Notes under the pieces: generated by a model | What the model saw: only the letters and a program-made list of their open reading frames with translations | What the model was told of the DNA's origin: nothing | Databases searched by the model: none | DNA from: Pedobacter sp. D749 | GTDB lineage: Bacteria > Bacteroidota > Bacteroidia > Sphingobacteriales > Sphingobacteriaceae | Direction of reading: 5' to 3' | Assembly (NCBI RefSeq): GCF_019317285.1 | Contig: NZ_CP079218.1 | Span: 4,154,001-4,218,000 of the forward strand | Length of the DNA: 64,000 nt | Program-made: the position numbers and the translations under genes | Shown here: positions 32,309-41,900 of the stretch, in pieces | Numbering within the stretch: the first letter of the stretch is position 1 | How the letters are laid out: each line of letters begins with the position of its first letter

Positions 32309-35103
32309 ATTTTTGTTGCATTCTGACGCTGAATATCTTTTAGTAAAAAATAGTATATCACCATTTCATGTGTTCGCTGATCTTTGTTAAAGAGTCTGTT
32401 TACGTGCATGTGTATTAAATCGGTTAACAACTTTAACACATTTTCAGGCGCACATTGTGTAAGAATCCTGATAAAAGAGTCTGAAAACACACTAAAGCCC
32501 TGCTCCTGTTCTACTGTTAACGCTGTCCATTCTGTTTTTCGAAACTCCTGATAATGAACATTTAATTGTTTAAAATCGGTTGCGTCTAACCGATGCTCTT
32601 CATTAAAGTTATCAGACATTAATCTCACAACCCTATTGATGGCGGCCTTATCTATAAGATTAGCTCCGATAATTTTTGCGACCAAAAGGCTGCACAATTT
32701 ATATTTGTTAAAATCATCTGTCTGGGTTTCTAAAAGCGATACTACAAATGCACTATCTACAGCGAAGTGCCGTTCAACATCTTCAATCATATTACTGCCA
32801 TAACGTTCTAGCTCACGCTTGTAGGTTTTAATCTGTACATCAGACACCAAACCTGAGTTTAAAAGCGATTCGAGATCATCCATAAGCCTTGATATTAACA
32901 GCTGCCCATCTATAGGATTGTTTAGTTGAATCCTAAACCGGATGTGGTTTCCGTTTTCATTGTAACGGATAAAAAACCACGATTTTACCTGATCTGAATG
33001 AGTGGTCAGGAATGGTGCTATGACTTCCGTCAAAATCTGATCGCTACGTTGCTGATGGCAATAAATTTCAAAATAAAGCCATTCTTTACCTGGCAGGAAA
33101 AATCGGGTTACCCCGGCATTTACTGATATTTCTACCAAGCCACGATAAATTTGCTCATCATGACTTATACTCAGAACAAACTGTGCCAGATAGGGCTTAG
33201 CTGCTTCATCAACCACGATACTATTTTGAGGGATTAGTATTTCTTCAATATAAGTACTGCCTTGTTTTTGTACGTATTGTAGAAAAGCATTGATATCATC
33301 GTCGTTTTGCAGGGCAAAGCATAAAGTTTGATCGGACATACCGGCTTTAAAATATTCGCTAACGCCTAAATTGTTTAGGTATGATCTACATTCTGCGATG
33401 GGTAGCAACTTTTGATCGGGCCCTAACAGGACTTCTTTTTTAATTTTCCATTTATTACTGCTTAAAACTATATTCTGATATTGTAACCTTGGGTAATAAT
33501 CCAAATCAGGGTAAATGGTATCGAGCGGAAAGGAAAGATTTGTTTGCAAGCCTTGATGTTGCAAATCGCACAATAACCTAAATACAGAAAGATCTGAACG
33601 GATGTAGTTGTAGGCAGAAGCCATTCTTGGCACCAGCCGTTTATTTAACTGCTTAGAGCGAAGGATAATCTCTGTACCCCGAACTGAGATTTGTATATCA
33701 TTTAAAGCAAGTGGCGCGGTTGAGGTATCAAAATTTAATATCGACAATTGATGCCCGTAGATTAACTTCCGCCGGTTTACATTATCTACATTGGCTTCTA
33801 CCATATAGGCCACATCAAAAAACAACACCCCGGGATTTGCTTGTTGTTCTGCGGATGCAATGTCTTTAGCGTACTGCTCTACCTCCCCGGATGCCATGGT
33901 AAACCTTCCATTTAGCGCATTTGAGGTTACTCCACCGATCTGTTCTATAAAAATCAAATCATCATGAACAGACATTACCATACTGAATGAATTCGGTAAA
34001 GGTGCTGTTTTTTGATTCGGTGTCAAGACAAGTTTGTTCAGATAAACTGTTTTGCCTTTCTCAAATTTTTGTTTAGTCAGGTAGGGTTTTAGTGCCGTTC
34101 TAATATTTTCCGTCCCTACTTTTTTGGGTGGCTTATTGTTAAAGCGCGTGATAAACCCGCTATTTTGCCCAGATTGCTCCAACTCATCGTATCCTACACC
34201 CATTTCAGGATCAAGCGCCAATAAAAGCGGTACCTCCCGATCTTCGAATTTTTTCTTAAACCGAACCTGGAACTGGCTAAGGGCATCACGATCTTTAGCA
34301 GGCATTATATTATGAAGCATACTGATCAAACCTGGAATGGCCTGAAGCGAACGTTCATTAATAACACCAGATAAAGCTATGCGTTCCGCGATAAGGTATT
34401 TTGGTAACTCAGCCGTATTAGCAAGCCCTAATCGCTTAAAATAATCATCTCCGATAATATTGGGATCGTAGTTGGTAAAGACAAGCTGTAAATCGTGCAT
34501 ATCCTGCAGCAACCCAAACAGTGCCTTTACCTCAGTATCACTTAAATTTAATTGTTTTGCCAGGTCATTAAACCTGAGTGGCTTCAGGCAAGCCGTTAAT
34601 ATTTGTATTACAAAATCGTCCTGATCCAGCTCGGCCAGTTCGAAAACACCATCAGTACATGCTATATAGCGGATACTATTAGGTGTTAAATAATAACTGC
34701 TGTTACTAAATATGAGGCAGTTCTTTTGCAACAGATCTGCCAAAGGCAATTGAATATTATTTTTGTGAGGCCAATCAATCAGTTCTCGGACCTTTAAAGC
34801 TTCTTCAACTACTATTCTGCTTTCGGATGGTTTAATGGCATTACTTAACAGACTAAAACTAGCAAAAGTGCCATAAGGGGTGGCTCTGAATTTCGCACGG
34901 TTAAAATATTTCCAGATGGTAAAATAAACCTTAGGTGGAAGATCTTTGAGTTCATTTGCCTTTACTTCTTTTATGGTTTCGTAAAAGGCTGCGGAAGATA
35001 TTGAAATGGCCAGTTTTAATTCCTCCCAACAATCTGCCAGTTCGGATTGATATGAAAATTTAGGTGTTCTAAAAATTACGGTTGGTTGGATATTCAGCTT
35101 CAT
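32305..35103 (-). CDS. Lantibiotic dehydratase LanB, full length
   Basis: 932 residues. The N-terminal glutamylation domain (about 1-650) starts with the family pattern RATPYGTFASFS (R73-T75-P76-Y77-G78). The C-terminal elimination domain (SpaB_C / thiopeptide-type, about 660-925) shows EWLYFEIYCHQQRSDQIL and WFFIRYNENGNHIRFRIQL. Full-length LanB enzymes use glutamyl-tRNA to activate Ser/Thr of a precursor and then eliminate glutamate to give dehydroalanine/dehydrobutyrine. The cytoplasmic enzyme has no LanC cyclase, transporter or protease next to it in this window. The only precursor-like ORF nearby is 30908-31051. No promoter was recognised in the 290 bases upstream. Confidence 0.92.
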   Translation of the reverse strand: MKLNIQPTVIFRTPKFSYQSELADCWEELKLAISISSAAFYETIKEVKANELKDLPPKVYFTIWKYFNRAKFRATPYGTFASFSLLSNAIKPSESRIVVEEALKVRELIDWPHKNNIQLPLADLLQKNCLIFSNSSYYLTPNSIRYIACTDGVFELAELDQDDFVIQILTACLKPLRFNDLAKQLNLSDTEVKALFGLLQDMHDLQLVFTNYDPNIIGDDYFKRLGLANTAELPKYLIAERIALSGVINERSLQAIPGLISMLHNIMPAKDRDALSQFQVRFKKKFEDREVPLLLALDPEMGVGYDELEQSGQNSGFITRFNNKPPKKVGTENIRTALKPYLTKQKFEKGKTVYLNKLVLTPNQKTAPLPNSFSMVMSVHDDLIFIEQIGGVTSNALNGRFTMASGEVEQYAKDIASAEQQANPGVLFFDVAYMVEANVDNVNRRKLIYGHQLSILNFDTSTAPLALNDIQISVRGTEIILRSKQLNKRLVPRMASAYNYIRSDLSVFRLLCDLQHQGLQTNLSFPLDTIYPDLDYYPRLQYQNIVLSSNKWKIKKEVLLGPDQKLLPIAECRSYLNNLGVSEYFKAGMSDQTLCFALQNDDDINAFLQYVQKQGSTYIEEILIPQNSIVVDEAAKPYLAQFVLSISHDEQIYRGLVEISVNAGVTRFFLPGKEWLYFEIYCHQQRSDQILTEVIAPFLTTHSDQVKSWFFIRYNENGNHIRFRIQLNNPIDGQLLISRLMDDLESLLNSGLVSDVQIKTYKRELERYGSNMIEDVERHFAVDSAFVVSLLETQTDDFNKYKLCSLLVAKIIGANLIDKAAINRVVRLMSDNFNEEHRLDATDFKQLNVHYQEFRKTEWTALTVEQEQGFSVFSDSFIRILTQCAPENVLKLLTDLIHMHVNRLFNKDQRTHEMVIYYFLLKDIQRQNATKI

Positions 35104-35394
35104 TGTATTTAAATGATGCGTGAAAATTACAAAGATTAATTTAAAAAGTTATCAATTGACAGTTTTCAGTTTACATCTAACTGCAAATTGCCAACTGAAA
35201 ACTTTTTATGCGGTTAGTATGGATTTACACCCCTTCATTAACCAAGGATCTTTCATTTTAGTGGATTGAAATCCACAGCACAATAGGTCGGGATTACAAA
35301 TCCCAACCAGCCCGATAAAAAAAGCCATCTTCTTTTTAGGAAGATGGCTCGCCATGCAATGTCATTAAGTTAAGTACTGTAGTCGCTAGTCTAA
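35104..35394. other. Intergenic stretch upstream of lanB
   Basis: No gene. It contains the inverted pair AGTTTTCAGTT (35161-35171) / AACTGAAAACT (35193-35203) followed by a T-run, part of a common Sphingobacteriaceae filler, and TAGGTCGGGATTACAAATCCC-type sequence. No precursor-like small ORF was found. Confidence 0.45.
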
Positions 35395-35699
35395 GGTGTA
35401 ATTTATTGTATAAAAATCAATATGAGTGACGTACAATCGTTTCCCTTGTCCTACGGCTCAGTCTTGCCTCGGCTCGCCGCCGCCGAAGGGCTCTTTCTTT
35501 TTGGCATCAAAAAGAAACAAAAACTGCCGGCTGAAAATTTTTCTTTTAAAGCCGCTTGTTCGGCCAGAAAAGTGCAGCCCGAAAAATTTGTTAGGCCGGA
35601 TTTAAGTAGAACGGGAATACCGTGCTCTGGCCTAGCTGGATGGAAATGCAAAAGCAATTAAAATACTGATTAATAATAGCTTACAAAACAACGTCAACG
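35395..35699 (+). repeat. Dispersed repeat, copy 1 (inverted relative to 55559-55967)
   Basis: It runs from GTAATTTATTGTATA...AATATGAGTGACGTA through CTTGTCCTACGGCTCAG, CTCGCCGCCGCCGAAGGGCT and GAAAAATTTGTTAGGCCGGA to TGATTAATAATAG and AAAACAACGTCAA. The same blocks occur in reverse order and on the opposite strand at 55559-55967. A 79-codon ORF inside is a by-product of the repeat, not a gene. GC content is clearly higher than the surroundings. Confidence 0.75.
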
Positions 35700-35829
35700 A
35701 TAGCATAGTCGAAGACTTCTTAAGATTGATAATTCGCAAATAAATACCCTTCGACTACGCTCAGGGTGACATCTTTTTGCGCTTTATCCTTTAACTTAAT
35801 GACATTTATCGCAGAGCTGTTAGTATATC
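35700..35829. repeat. Short intergenic filler after repeat copy 1
   Basis: Contains CCCTTCGACTACGCTCAGGG-type sequence and CATAGTCGAAGACTTC, phrases of the same dispersed family as 7.2 kb and 26.3 kb. No terminator was recognised after the minus-strand gene that stops at 35830. Confidence 0.5.
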
Positions 35830-37830
35830 TTATTTTTTAGTTACTTTAAATTCTGTTCTTCTGTTTTTAGCTCTTCCTTCAGGATTATCCTTTTTCTTGC
35901 GTTTTACAACAATTTCGTTTGGCGCAATCGGCATCGATTCTCCATATCCTTTAGAAGTCATTCTGGCAGCGGCAACTCCTTTACTTTCCAAATAATCTGT
36001 ACAAGATTTAGCTCTTCTGTTCGATAGGTCTAAGTTGTACTCATCTGTACCAATATTATCAGTATGAGAACCTAGTTCTATTTCCATTTCGGGATTATCT
36101 TCCATAATCGGGATCAGGAAATCTAATACTTTTTTAGAAGGTTCAGTAAGTTCTGTACTGTTAAATTCGTAATAAACATTATCCAAAGTTATCGGGATAC
36201 CCAATTTGAAAGGGCTTAAACAATAATCTTTATAAATCAAGGTATCTGCCTTTGCCAGTTCTTCGTAAACGTAGTTTTTAGTAATTGAGAAATAATTATC
36301 TTTTGCAAAAAGCAATTTGACCGGTCTTTTCGAATCTACTTTAAAACTGTAAATTCCATCGGTACCTGTAGTTATTTTCTGTGATCCTTCTGCATTTGTT
36401 AAAGTTACAATGGTACCTGCCAAAGGCAATTTAGTTTTACAATCGGTTAAAAGGCCTGCAACAGAAAGGTATTCTTTTTTCACTTCAAACACCTCCAAAC
36501 AACAAGATGATTCGCGATCAGAACTAATGTATCCTTTTGTTCCTTTATCATCAGTTGCGGTAAAGTAAAGATCATCTTTTGAAGAGTTGAACGGATAACC
36601 GAGATTTTTAGGCTCAGACCAATTTACCAGATCGCCCTCTGACTCAAAAAAATCAAGGCCACCGAAACCAATACGTCCATCGGTACTGAACAATAATTTT
36701 TTGGTTAATGAATTATAATACGGTGCACGTTCGTCATCTCCGGTATTAATGGTTGATCCAAAATTTACAGCCTGCCCTAATGACCCATCTTCACGTAAAG
36801 CACAATACCAAAGGTCGAATTTACCATAACCACCACTTCTATCAGACGAGAAAAGAAGGAATTTACCATCGCTGGTCACAAAAGGTTGTGAAGAATTAAA
36901 ATCTCTACTGTTTACCTGTAAACCAACGGGTTGTGGATCTGCCCATTTATCACCAGTTTTTTTAGAAGAGTAAATAGCATATTTTTCTTTATCCTTCCAG
37001 GCGGTAAAGTACATTGTATTTCCGTCAGGGGTAAAAGTAACCGCAGCAATTTCCATGTTTTTAGGAAAATTGATATCGATTTTTCTTACTGCTATATCTG
37101 CCGAAGTTAATTCGCCTTTAGCTGCATAGATATTGTTGATGAATGGATTGGTTTTAGTTGATACCTGAATTTCTCCGGCATCTGTTTTAACCATATCTTT
37201 TTTACTACCCACAGCAACCGGACGTGATGAAGTGAAATATAATTCGTTATTGATTATAACGGGCGCATAGTTAGATCCTAAACCATTTACATTGCCAGGT
37301 ACTTTTTTAACCTGCACTATGCGTGGAAAGCGCATTTCTTCGATTGCAAACTTACACGACTCAATTTCCTTTTGTGCTTCTTTAGCCAAAGCATCGCCAG
37401 GATTTTTCTGGATAAACTGCTGAAAAGCATCAATAGCCGGATTAAATTTTTTATTTGCCCTTAAGCTTTCAGCATAATAATACAGCGCCTTTCTAAAACG
37501 AGTATTCGTAAAGGTTATCGCTATAGCATAATATTTTTCAGCCTCATTAAATTCCCTATACAGCCTGCTGGATTCTGCAAGGTTATAAATTGATCCTTCA
37601 TAATCTTCTATCACTTTATCATCAGAGGCTAATTTTCTTTCTTTACCATAAGGTAAAATGGCCTGGGTACTATCGCCGGTAATTTTTAAGGCCTTTTTAT
37701 AAAAGGTAGATGCTGCATAATAATCCTTATTTTCGAAATAGGTATCTGCAACCTTTTTATAATTTACCACATACTGTGCGTTTGCAAAACCGCCAAATGC
37801 CACTAACAAAAAGAGTAATATTTTTTTCAT
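35830..37830 (-). CDS. OmpA-family T9SS accessory lipoprotein-like protein (PorE/SprE-type organisation)
   Basis: 666 residues with a signal peptide (LLFLLVAFGGFANAQ). Domain order: TPR-like helices (about 20-170: FENKDYYAASTFYKKAL), a WD40-like PD40 beta-propeller (about 180-450: FTPDGNTMYFTAWKD, LLFSSDRSGGYGKFDLWYC), a carboxypeptidase-regulatory-like beta domain (about 460-530), and the OmpA peptidoglycan-binding domain (ELGSHTDNIGTDEYNLDLSN, ending RRTEFKVTKK). This combination is the PorE type associated with T9SS. It is the third gene after the giant adhesin and PorP/SprF-like gene on the same strand. Confidence 0.88.
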   Translation of the reverse strand: MKKILLFLLVAFGGFANAQYVVNYKKVADTYFENKDYYAASTFYKKALKITGDSTQAILPYGKERKLASDDKVIEDYEGSIYNLAESSRLYREFNEAEKYYAIAITFTNTRFRKALYYYAESLRANKKFNPAIDAFQQFIQKNPGDALAKEAQKEIESCKFAIEEMRFPRIVQVKKVPGNVNGLGSNYAPVIINNELYFTSSRPVAVGSKKDMVKTDAGEIQVSTKTNPFINNIYAAKGELTSADIAVRKIDINFPKNMEIAAVTFTPDGNTMYFTAWKDKEKYAIYSSKKTGDKWADPQPVGLQVNSRDFNSSQPFVTSDGKFLLFSSDRSGGYGKFDLWYCALREDGSLGQAVNFGSTINTGDDERAPYYNSLTKKLLFSTDGRIGFGGLDFFESEGDLVNWSEPKNLGYPFNSSKDDLYFTATDDKGTKGYISSDRESSCCLEVFEVKKEYLSVAGLLTDCKTKLPLAGTIVTLTNAEGSQKITTGTDGIYSFKVDSKRPVKLLFAKDNYFSITKNYVYEELAKADTLIYKDYCLSPFKLGIPITLDNVYYEFNSTELTEPSKKVLDFLIPIMEDNPEMEIELGSHTDNIGTDEYNLDLSNRRAKSCTDYLESKGVAAARMTSKGYGESMPIAPNEIVVKRKKKDNPEGRAKNRRTEFKVTKK

Positions 37831-37900
37831 CTTTCTAAACTTGTTTTCAATGGTGCTGAAACGATCATGGTTTTAAAGCATAATAGTTTCATTTGAATAA

Positions 37901-38899
37901 TTATAATCTTGGGCAAAAGAAGTTTGGACCAATGATACCATTACGGCCAATTAACGAGATGGAAAGCTCTAAACCACCGTTACTGTTAGAGGCACGGTTA
38001 AAAGTAGAGGTATTTACATCATAACTTAAGCCGAAAACCATGTTATTTAATTGTAAGCCAACAAAGGCAATTGCTGCATCTTTATTGCGGTAGTTACCAC
38101 CAAATAAAATATTTGCAGATGGATTAACATTAAGCTGTGCATAAGCACCCAACGAAACTTCGTTTGTATTACCCTGGTACATAAACAATGCATTGGGTAC
38201 AATATCCAACAACTCCGAAGCCTTGATTCTTGCCCCACCATGAGCAGTAAAACGAATCGGAATACGTGAATTTGAGCCAGAGAAACGATCCATGGGGCGG
38301 TTTAAGTGTGCTGCACTTGCGCCTAAGAAAACGTTTACACTTTTGTTCGGGTTACCATCGAAGAACATAATACCTGCGTTTATATCAGGAACCAGCGATG
38401 ATTGAGAAGAAAGCGTTTCGCCATTCATACCACCATCATAACCTGAAACTGGATTAAACTGATTGCCAAACCTGGCCTGAGAGAAATCGAAACTACGGTT
38501 AATTATACCTGCCTGTAAGCCAAAGCTCACCATCTGCAAGCCCTCGGCACCAAACCGCAAACGGTATGAGCCTGATACCAGGGCAGAGAGGTAGTTAAAA
38601 TCCAGCTCTCCAGCCCTTTGATTTAAAATGGTTGCACCAAATGCCAGGTTCTTTTTGGGAGCCATATCGAAAGATGCTCCACCTGTTAAAAAAGAACTAT
38701 TTAGCGCACTCCATTGTTGTTTAAAGTTTACGGTTGCACGGTAATCGCCATCTATTACACCCGTTAATGCCGGGTTAAGGTATAACGGATTTGCATAGTA
38801 TTGTGAAAAATGCGGATCAGTTTGCGCAAAGGACTTGGCTGTACACAGCAGCAATCCTAGCACTGCAACATATATTTTTAAAGCCGATAGTATTTTCAT
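37901..38899 (-). CDS. PorP/SprF family type IX secretion membrane protein
   Basis: 332 residues, signal peptide to about 25 (LCTAKSFAQ). It begins with the family hallmark DPHFSQYYANPLYLNPALTG (residues 28-47), followed by an outer-membrane beta-barrel of about 14 strands. SprF-like proteins are paired with large surface adhesins bearing type B C-terminal domains and are needed for their secretion or attachment. It lies 37 bases after the giant adhesin gene and 70 bases before the PorE-like gene, so it is probably the dedicated partner of that adhesin. Confidence 0.94.
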   Translation of the reverse strand: MKILSALKIYVAVLGLLLCTAKSFAQTDPHFSQYYANPLYLNPALTGVIDGDYRATVNFKQQWSALNSSFLTGGASFDMAPKKNLAFGATILNQRAGELDFNYLSALVSGSYRLRFGAEGLQMVSFGLQAGIINRSFDFSQARFGNQFNPVSGYDGGMNGETLSSQSSLVPDINAGIMFFDGNPNKSVNVFLGASAAHLNRPMDRFSGSNSRIPIRFTAHGGARIKASELLDIVPNALFMYQGNTNEVSLGAYAQLNVNPSANILFGGNYRNKDAAIAFVGLQLNNMVFGLSYDVNTSTFNRASNSNGGLELSISLIGRNGIIGPNFFCPRL

Positions 38900-38936
38900 G
38901 GTCTTTGATTTTATCTGTTTATTATTAATCCTCTTC

Positions 38937-41900
38937 TTATCTAATCAGCGTAACTGTACCTTTTCTCATTGATGTTGTTCCATTAGTGAATGTAATATCA
39001 ACCATGTACACATACACACCGATTGGCTGATTTACACCTTTAAAGGTTCCATCCCATCCGTTTGCTACATTGTCTGATTGGAATATCAACTGACCCCATT
39101 GCGTGTAAATATTCATTTTCGCGCTTGATATGGTATTACCGTAGATTAAGAATATATCGTTTTTACCGTCGTTATTTGGTGTAAATGCATTTGGTATATA
39201 AACCTGATCTTCAAAAGGATTAGCTGCTTTACCAGTTGCTGAACCGTTCTGACTGGTTTCACACTCGGTCTGACCTTTTGCCCTTACCAGGATACTTACA
39301 TTTTGATCTGGTTTCAAGCCCGATACCAGGTAAGTTGTTCCGGTTGCCCCACTTGTAGGATTAATCCAGGTTAAACCATTATCTAATGAAACCTGATATG
39401 ATATAGCACCTGCAACCGCAGCCCATCCGAACGTAACACTGTTTGATGTAGTACTTTGTACAACGACTACTGGTTTATCTAATACCGGCAGTACCGTTAC
39501 TGTAACTGCTGTTCTTGCTGGACTTGCACAGCCACCTACTGCTACTGCTTCTACATAATAAATTGTAGTAGCACTTAAGTTTGGTGGGGTAAAAGTTATA
39601 CCTTCTGCCAATACCGCTCCGCCTGAACTTGCAGCGTACCATCTGTAAACTAATCCTGTTACCGGGTTATTTACAGTTAATATCGTTGAGCTACCTGAAC
39701 AAAGTGTTCCATTTGCGGCTGTTACTGATGCTGGCGCAACTGGTACTGGTAAGGCAATTACATTTACCGGTGTTCTTGATGATGAGATACAGGCGCCATT
39801 TGCTCCTTCAACATAGTAAGTGATGTTTGCATTAACCGCAGGTGTTGTAAAGTTTACACCTGTTCCTGCCAATGTTCCACCTACCGCTGCTGTATACCAG
39901 TTATACATTACACCTGTTTGAGGGCTTGTAACGGTTAATGTAGCTGAGCTTCCTATACATACATTAACTAATGTTGATGCTACTGTTGGTATAGTTGGTT
40001 TTACGTTAACTGCTACTGTTACTTTAACACGGCCTCCGTTGTTGTTACACCCACCTGTTCCGATTGCTGAAATATAGTAATCTGTTGTTGTAGCTAAAGC
40101 TGTTACATTGAATGTAGTACCAGTAAATAATAAATTACCTCCAACTGCTTCATCGTACCATTCGTAAGTAACACCTGCCTCTGCATTGGCTATTGTTAGT
40201 GTGGCTCCATCTCCTGAGCATATGCCTCCGTTTGGAGCAGATACTACCGGGCTGTTTGGTAAAGCATTTACAGTAATGGCTACCACTCTTACTGTAGCTG
40301 CAGTATTTTCACATTTATTATCGCCTTTAACCGTTACATAATATGTTGTGCTTGCAGCTAATACCGGGGTAGTAAATACCGGGCCGGTAAATACTACTGT
40401 GTTTAGTGCCGCATCGCTATACCATGTAAATATTGGATTGGTTACTGTTGTACTTGTAGCAGCCAATGTTGCTGTTGAGCTAGCACATATTGATGTTGAT
40501 CCGTTTACAGCTATATCTGTTGCCGCAGCAATTGGATTAACAGTAATGGTTACTGTTTTCGCATTAGCTGCAGTATTCTCACATTTATTATCGCCTTTAA
40601 CCGTTACATAATACGTTGTTGTAGTGGTTAATACCGGCGTTGTAAATATAGGTCCGGTAAAGGCAACACTTGTTAATGAAGCATCGTTGTACCAGGTAAA
40701 TACAGGGTTGGTTACTGTTGTCGAACTGGCATTGATTACAGCAGTTCCGGAACCACATACACTCGCTGGTGTAGATAAGGTAATATCTGCCGTTGTTGCG
40801 CCAGCATTAACATTTACGGTAACCACTTTTGCATTTGCCGCAGAACTTTCACATCTGTTATCACCTTTCACTGTGAGGTAATATTTAGTGGTTGCGGTTA
40901 ACGCTGGTGTATTAAAGGTTGCGCCTGTAAATACTGGTGTTGTTAAAGCAGCATCGCTGTACCAGGTAAATACCGGGTTAGTTACAGTTGTGGTGCCCGC
41001 CACTAAGCTAGCCGACGATCCTGCACAAATGGTTGCATCAGCCGCAGTAACATCAGTTGCAGAAGCTACAGGGTTAACTACAATGTTAACAGACTTAGCT
41101 GTGACTGCACTGTTTTCGCATTTATTATCACCTTTAACCGTTACATAATAGGTGGTATTGGCAGTTAATGTTGGTGTAGTAAATACTGCTCCTACATAAG
41201 CCACGTCAGTTAAAGTTGCGTTGGTGTACCAGGTAAATACCGGATTGGTAATTGTTGTGCTACTTGCCGTTAGTACTGTTGCAGATCCTCCGCATATGTT
41301 GCTTGATCCATTTACCATAACATCACTTGCGACAGCTATTGGGTTAACTTTTATGGTAACTGTTGCTGCATTTGCTGCAATGTTTTCACATCTGTTAGTT
41401 CCTTTTACGGTTACATAATAAGTGGTTGTAGTGGTTAATACCGGCGTAGTAAATATTGGTCCGGTAAAGGCAACGCTTGTTAATGAAGCATCATTATACC
41501 AGGTAAATATTGGATTGGTTACTGTTGTTGAGCTTGCATTAATTACAGCAGTACCCGATCCACACAATAAAGTTGGTGTAGATAAAGTAATGTCTGCGGC
41601 AGTTGCAATCTGATTCACATTTACAGTTACCACTTTTGCAGTAATACCTGAGTTTTCACATTTGTTATCACCTTTAACTGTAACATAGTATTTAGTTGTT
41701 GCCGTTAATACCGGGGTAACGAATGATGTACCCACGTAAGCTACTGAAGCCAGGGTCGCATCATTGTACCAGGTGAAAACTGGGTTAGTTACTGTTGTAG
41801 TACTAGCTACCAAAGTAGTAGCCGATCCTGAACAGATGGTTGCATCATCAGCTGTAATATCCGAAGCAGTTGCAACAGGATTAACCGTAATGGTAATTAC

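Noticed and set aside
35422..35661. Plus-strand ORF of 79 codons starting MSDVQSFPLSYG
   Set aside because: It is the translation of the dispersed repeat copy 1; an opposite-strand ORF and a mirrored copy at 55.9 kb show that the DNA repeat, not a protein, is conserved.
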